DNA of 64,000 nucleotides, taken from NCBI GenBank assembly GCA_033032175.1, contig CM065334.1, positions 4,151,705 to 4,215,704 on the forward strand, given 5' to 3'. The notes under the pieces were generated by a model. That model did no database searches. It was given only the letters and a program-made list of their open reading frames with translations, and was not told the DNA's origin. How positions within the stretch are numbered: the stretch's first letter is position 1; each line of letters starts with the position of its first letter. The position numbers and the translations under genes were made by a program. The DNA is from Saturnia japonica. Taxonomy: Eukaryota; Arthropoda; Insecta; Lepidoptera; Saturniidae. Shown piece by piece: positions 61,401 through 64,000 of this stretch.

Positions 61401-64000
61401 TCTTCAATGCCCCATTCATTACGTCCACTATTGCTGCTGGAGATCTTAACCCCTCAGACCAATAGTGATCATCACATAAATACTGTCCATCAGCGTAGTT
61501 AGTTTTAACCACAATAACCTTTTCACACTTTGGTTCTATTCTAATGTTTCTAACTGGGTAGTTTAAGTAAATTGGTATATTTGCATTTGGTGTATGTAAT
61601 AATTTGTCGCTTAAATTAATTGTGCAGTTAAGCTCTTTTAGTAAATAGTTTATTTAGGATCGAAATCGAATAATAAAAATGTGTGTGTTTTATTAATGTT
61701 AAATTCTAACGGAAGGGGAAGTGACGCTACAAGGTCGTGTTGAGTGACTGCATGAGCGCTCCTTACCTGAAATGGTTCATGTTTAATGTAATTTTCAAGT
61801 TCCGTGTTTTTTATAACAGCTGGTGAGATCATGCACCGAGAGGCACCTGTATCCAACAAAAATTTGCCTCCAAATTCATTTAAAATTATATAGGGCAGGT
61901 GGTCCTTACCGTAGTGGTTTACGTTGATTGTTTTAGCTAAATCTGTTGGTCCTGAGTAAAATCCTCCTGGTACGTTTCTTCGTCCACCAAGGCTGGGAGT
62001 GACACTTCGTGTTCCTCTGTGCTATTGTTTTCATAATACTCACCTTGCGTGTAGTAGAGTTGCTCGCTAGACGAATAAAACAGTTGTTGTGCATACTGCG
62101 GCTTTTCCGGCTTATTCACTGACTTCATAGTGACGTCAGATATATTTTTTGGAAAGTTTACCTGTTGATGTGGTATAATATTCTGTTGTTGGCGTCTAAA
62201 GTTTCCAGAAGTCCTAAAGTTTCCTGAACCACTAGGTCTAGAATTCGGCTGACTATTACCGGGTGATACTTGTTTTCCTGGTGTGTTATATTGTGGTAGT
62301 GTATTAAAATGTGTTGGAATTGGTTGATATAGCTGTGGTCCAAAATTATGCGGGTTTGTATTAAAATGTGTCGGAGTTGGTTGCTATAGTTGTGGTCTAA
62401 TATTAGTCTGATTTAACTTTGACTTTGCTTGCGAATAAAACTGATTTTGTTTTTTATAATTTATTTTGGCTTCTTCTTGCCGTGCTATTACTATGGCCGA
62501 CTCAAGTGTCGTCGGTTTTATTATTCGAACGCCTAAAGATACCTGAAAGTCTAAATAGTTCGTATATTGTTCTATCACCATCTCTTCATAATAAGTTTTA
62601 TCAGTGTGTTTACCTACTGAGTTTAAAGTATCGAGCAACGCCCTAAGTCTCCTACCAAATGTTTCCGCGTCCTCATTTTTAAAACGAAACGTTCGAGTCA
62701 GTTCTTGCATTAATTGAATTTAATTTCTAGGTTCCCCTAATCGTTTTTTTAAGTATCTTTAATAGCAGCCCACGAGGTCAACGAGTCCTCATATGCAATT
62801 GCGTCAGTTGCAGCTCCAGCTAGTCTGGATTTTATTAAACATACTAACGTGGGATGTGCTTGCGCATTAACATCGAAAAGCGTTAATATATTATCTACTT
62901 GCCTAATATAATAGTTTAATAATCGGGGATTGCCATTGTATTTGGGTAGTAGTTCCCCAAGTACTTTTACAAATTGTGCCGACTCCGTAAGCGACATCAT
63001 AGCGTGAAGTTTTATATCTTACAAGAATCAAAAGACAATAGCTCGGATATCGGATGACCGCGCTTATCTGTTATGATTCACTGTACGGTGTACGTCTATA
63101 GCAATTTTAGCTTACGACAGAAACACTTTAACACAATGTAAAATATGATATATAAAAAAAAAACTCAATATAGACAGGAAATATGACAAAAGGAACTTGG
63201 ATAAACGAGAGTACTCACCAAGCCAGCATTCTGCCTCTCCTCCCGAGTCTTGTTGTAGGTACACTAATTCACCCACAAAGGATCTTCAATTTTCAGAAAG
63301 TCCTTTCAAAGAGTTCGTACACGCACTTTAAGTTCTTATTATTATCGCGGTAGTAACGACTTAGAAACCGTTCACTTTGCCGAAAATTTGATTCGACGAA
63401 AATTGCCGCGATCCTACCGACTGCGCCAGTTTTGATAGGCGGTACGAGTTTAAATTAAAAAAAGATTTATTTTAAAAGAATTATAATAGGTGTTTACACT
63501 TATGGTTCTTACACAAGACTAACTTAAAATTAATTAAAGTAATAATCAAGTTGGAGTCACACCGTCGTTTCCCACGATCGTAATCTGCATGGTCAGCGAT
63601 CCCACGGTCTGTGTCCGCCGGTCCCACGGCTTATGGCGTGGTAACTCGATATAAGATTTTTTTATTCAAAGTAACATTCCGAATTGATTTATTTGTAATC
63701 CAATAATACAAATGTCTTTGGTTTCAGTAAAACTAACAAATACTCAACACTTAGACAGGAATAAACAAGAAAATGGTAATGTTCCAATAAATATGAATCA
63801 AAATATTCGAGCACGATCCAAATATACTAAACTAAATAATAACAGTGATGTTAATGAAAGCAAAAACATAATAGCTGACCTTATAAAACAATTAGCGAAA
63901 ACAAACAATCAAAATAGCAAAGGTAATTTATGCGTAAATAAAGGTAATATTTATGAATTCCAAGTGAATACGATATTTTGTAAAGATGGAGTAGAAAGCA
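55446..64000 (+). CDS. Paralogue B: second copy of the two-exon gene, intron holds an errantivirus, 3' end outside window
   Basis: Exon 1 at 55446-55494 and exon 2 from 63728 to the window edge, again with a phase-1 junction. The signal-like start MLFIIYRYMTLYTILF is followed by VKLTNTQHLD. The visible 91 residues of exon 2 are open and keep both Cys (NLCVNKGNIYEF, IFCK) and LIKQLAKT. The intron is about 8.2 kb, of which 7.3 kb is the retroelement. Function unknown; the model is supported by agreement with paralogue A. Whether it carries the same internal stop cannot be seen. Confidence 0.65.
55750..55890 (+). repeat. Repeat family C-like fragment, unit B
   Basis: Counterpart of 47330-47460 within the duplication (GTAAGCGTCCACAGGCTGCG; ACCATCAGGCGGTCTGTATG). 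Confidence 0.5.
56065..56290 (+). mobile_element. tRNA-derived SINE (family A), 5'-truncated, duplicated copy B
   Basis: Starts at GTGAGTTCAAATCCCTGC after an A run and ends near CACAGCTTAGCGTGCTA. Positional counterpart of 47595-47815. Confidence 0.7.
56343..56561 (-). repeat. Errantivirus 3' LTR
   Basis: 219 bp, starting AGTTATGATAGGCGG and ending CGTGGTAACT; preceded by the CGAT duplication. Confidence 0.92.
56546..57171 (-). pseudogene. env: Errantivirus env, C-terminal pieces in other frames
   Basis: Two further env fragments: 56980-57171, and 56546-56944, which contains a transmembrane segment at about residues 75-93 and a short basic tail. Both are out of frame with the upstream piece and with each other, so env carries at least two frame breaks. 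Confidence 0.75.
56562..56580 (-). other. Errantivirus polypurine tract
   Basis: Minus strand reads AAGGAGGGAGG directly before the 3' LTR. Confidence 0.75.
57207..58196 (-). pseudogene. env: Errantivirus env, N-terminal and fusion-region piece
   Basis: Encodes an F-type envelope glycoprotein related to insect errantivirus and baculovirus F proteins. A furin-like basic site is visible at about residues 98-101, followed by a Gly-rich hydrophobic segment and a long helical region. It stops at 57207-57209, before the membrane anchor, so it is truncated. Confidence 0.82.
58172..60352 (-). CDS. pol: Errantivirus RNase H and integrase part of Pol (726 aa open)
   Basis: Long uninterrupted frame: Ty3-type RNase H (VLTTDASDVALGAV, SRTLSDTE, YTDRRPLTWL), integrase zinc-binding region ending CDDTC, then the catalytic core. 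The first catalytic Asp position is Asn (HMFMNLYS), while the second Asp (TTDSDSKFDN) and the Glu (IERLHS) are kept, so integrase looks inactive. The frame is open upstream to a TGA near 60541. It overlaps the start of env by 25 bp. Confidence 0.9.
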   Translation of the reverse strand: MTLCLKKNRKVVHSPEFLDAFNKCKEILTNFPILQYPDFDQPFVLTTDASDVALGAVISQGDIGSDKPVAYASRTLSDTESRYSTIEKELLAIVWTIKYFRPYLYGQKFTIYTDRRPLTWLMSLKDPNSKLTRWRLRLAEYDYKIIYKKGKQNTNADALSRAKIFHNSIDSLAVNLDDNEDDEVINRIFDNTRTATNTDNRPETDKISCSDMDIDSEIVSGLILPPQRDEVSENVTIDDPKPLTSTNHTQADNKNKGIPIVNDAIDRQLKQFHIRSSPGTKYRVDDRSTNTRTVIKDVFIPINNTESEIVQFLKEHTIADRTFHCYFYDENLYLAFSRVCTTIFNETGPKLFRCTSRITVIENKVEQQELIKKYHEGKTMHRGIQETYKQIHINYHWPNMLLTIQRFINQCDDTCLKRHVTRNERNPLKPPLALTETPTKPMQHMFMNLYSTGGATFLTIIDIFSKYVQVVPLNASSSIHVADALIQAFSTLRLPAKITTDSDSKFDNDVIKAICALHDINIHFTTPYNPNSNSPIERLHSTIGEIIRIQRITNKEDPIQTIMKYSVIAYNNTIHTTTGYTPHELLFGHTASRNPLELIYPKEFYQDYVIRHRRNAEAVQECVAAHMSKNKEQIIAKRNQEAQDIMFKIGEVVHKQVAKKARSDKTKPVFKGPYKIIHLHPNSVAEIIGNHPNSKSIRVHFKLLRRPHLIPGSSSQKPSCSTQPQT
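60353..61512 (-). pseudogene. pol: Errantivirus reverse transcriptase, broken
   Basis: The upstream segment 60943-61512 includes the linker and the first RT blocks. The FGLKNAP block and the YLDD active-site box both exist (about 60640-60760) but lie in different frames, with roughly 20 bp missing between them. A TGA near 60541 interrupts the thumb region before the VEFLGYE block. RT activity is excluded for this copy. Confidence 0.85.
61650..61859 (-). pseudogene. pol: Errantivirus protease fragment
   Basis: Contains the aspartic protease active-site motif LLDTGAS. The frame stops at 61650-61652, before the RT part begins, so the polyprotein is interrupted here. Confidence 0.78.
61937..63000 (-). 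pseudogene. gag: Errantivirus gag, broken
   Basis: Three pieces: an N-terminal capsid part (62749-63000), a middle part with the F--RL--L-D- capsid helices (62387-62710), and a Gln/Pro/Asn-rich C-terminal part (61937-62383). A frameshift in a homopolymer near 62740-62755 separates the first two. A single in-frame TAG at 62384-62386 interrupts the second and third. No zinc knuckle is seen, as is usual in errantivirus Gag. Confidence 0.82.
63410..63428 (-). other. Errantivirus primer-binding site (tRNA-Ser type)
   Basis: Minus strand TGGCGCAGTCGGTAGGATC abuts the 5' LTR. It is complementary to a tRNA ending ACTGCG-CCA, as insect tRNA-Ser does. Confidence 0.7.
63428..63646 (-). repeat. Errantivirus 5' LTR
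   Basis: 219 bp, starting AGTTTTGATAGGCGG and ending CGTGGTAACT, followed by CGAT. Confidence 0.92.
63728..64000 (+). CDS. Paralogue B exon 2, partial at window edge
   Basis: Acceptor GTTTCAG, same phase as paralogue A. Open to the last base of the window. The upstream intron end (GTAATCCAATAATACAAATG) also matches unit A. Confidence 0.72.

Larger units (their letters stand above)
56343..63646 (-). mobile_element. TED-like errantivirus (Ty3/gypsy with env), defective, minus strand
   Basis: Two 219-bp LTRs, about 98% identical (4 differences), have AGTT..AACT ends and a 4-bp duplication CGAT (56339-56342 and 63647-63650). Leftward order: gag, protease, RT, RNase H, integrase, env. The primer site complements a tRNA-Ser-type 3' end, as in several insect errantiviruses. 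gag, protease-RT and env are all broken by stops, frameshifts or a small deletion, so the copy cannot encode functional proteins. It occupies the intron of paralogue B. Confidence 0.93.
52340..64000. repeat. Tandem segmental duplication, unit B
   Basis: Direct-orientation counterpart of unit A, carrying paralogue B; enlarged by the errantivirus at 56343-63646 and by repeat insertions near 53.0-53.9 kb. It continues past the right edge of the window. Confidence 0.7.

Overview
The window looks like lepidopteran (moth or butterfly) nuclear DNA. It is AT-rich, with small exons, long introns and dense transposon debris. The mobile elements include tRNA-derived SINEs, R1-, RTE- and Jockey/CR1-type LINEs, a mariner, a BEL/Pao element and a TED-like errantivirus. 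This assignment is inference from element types and gene families; no database was searched.

Region 1 (410-37267, + strand): one large split gene of 21 exons that I assembled by hand, entering from beyond the left edge. Splice phases fit at every junction and the spliced frame has no stop. It encodes about 884 residues of an M1-family (aminopeptidase N-like) protein. Every catalytic signature is lost: the GAMEN motif, both His and the Glu of HEXXH, the third zinc-ligand Glu (now Asp) and the catalytic Tyr. It is therefore best read as an M1 pseudo-peptidase. Exons 11-13 carry a Pro/Thr-rich, heavily N-glycosylatable insertion.

The introns hold MITEs, LINE fragments, antisense SINEs, a solo LTR, a nearly intact BEL/Pao element (11851-18407) nested in an older repeat, a dead but complete mariner (26890-28158) and a 46-bp minisatellite (31045-32240, resuming at 32500-32690).

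Region 2 (37268-46340): no gene seen; decayed repeats and MITEs, including copies of families described below.

Region 3 (about 41.3-64.0 kb): a direct tandem duplication carrying two paralogues of an unrecognised two-exon gene. Each has a short exon coding a signal-peptide-like N-terminus (46563-46611; 55446-55494) followed by a large Asn/Lys-rich exon (from 48426; from 63728). Copy A has one in-frame TAA followed by 205 further open codons. Copy B has a defective errantivirus (56343-63646) in its intron and runs off the right edge. A degraded Jockey-type LINE and a foldback element separate the copies.

No rRNA, tRNA gene or CRISPR array was seen. The cellular content is the pseudo-peptidase and the two paralogues; nothing visible links the two families functionally.
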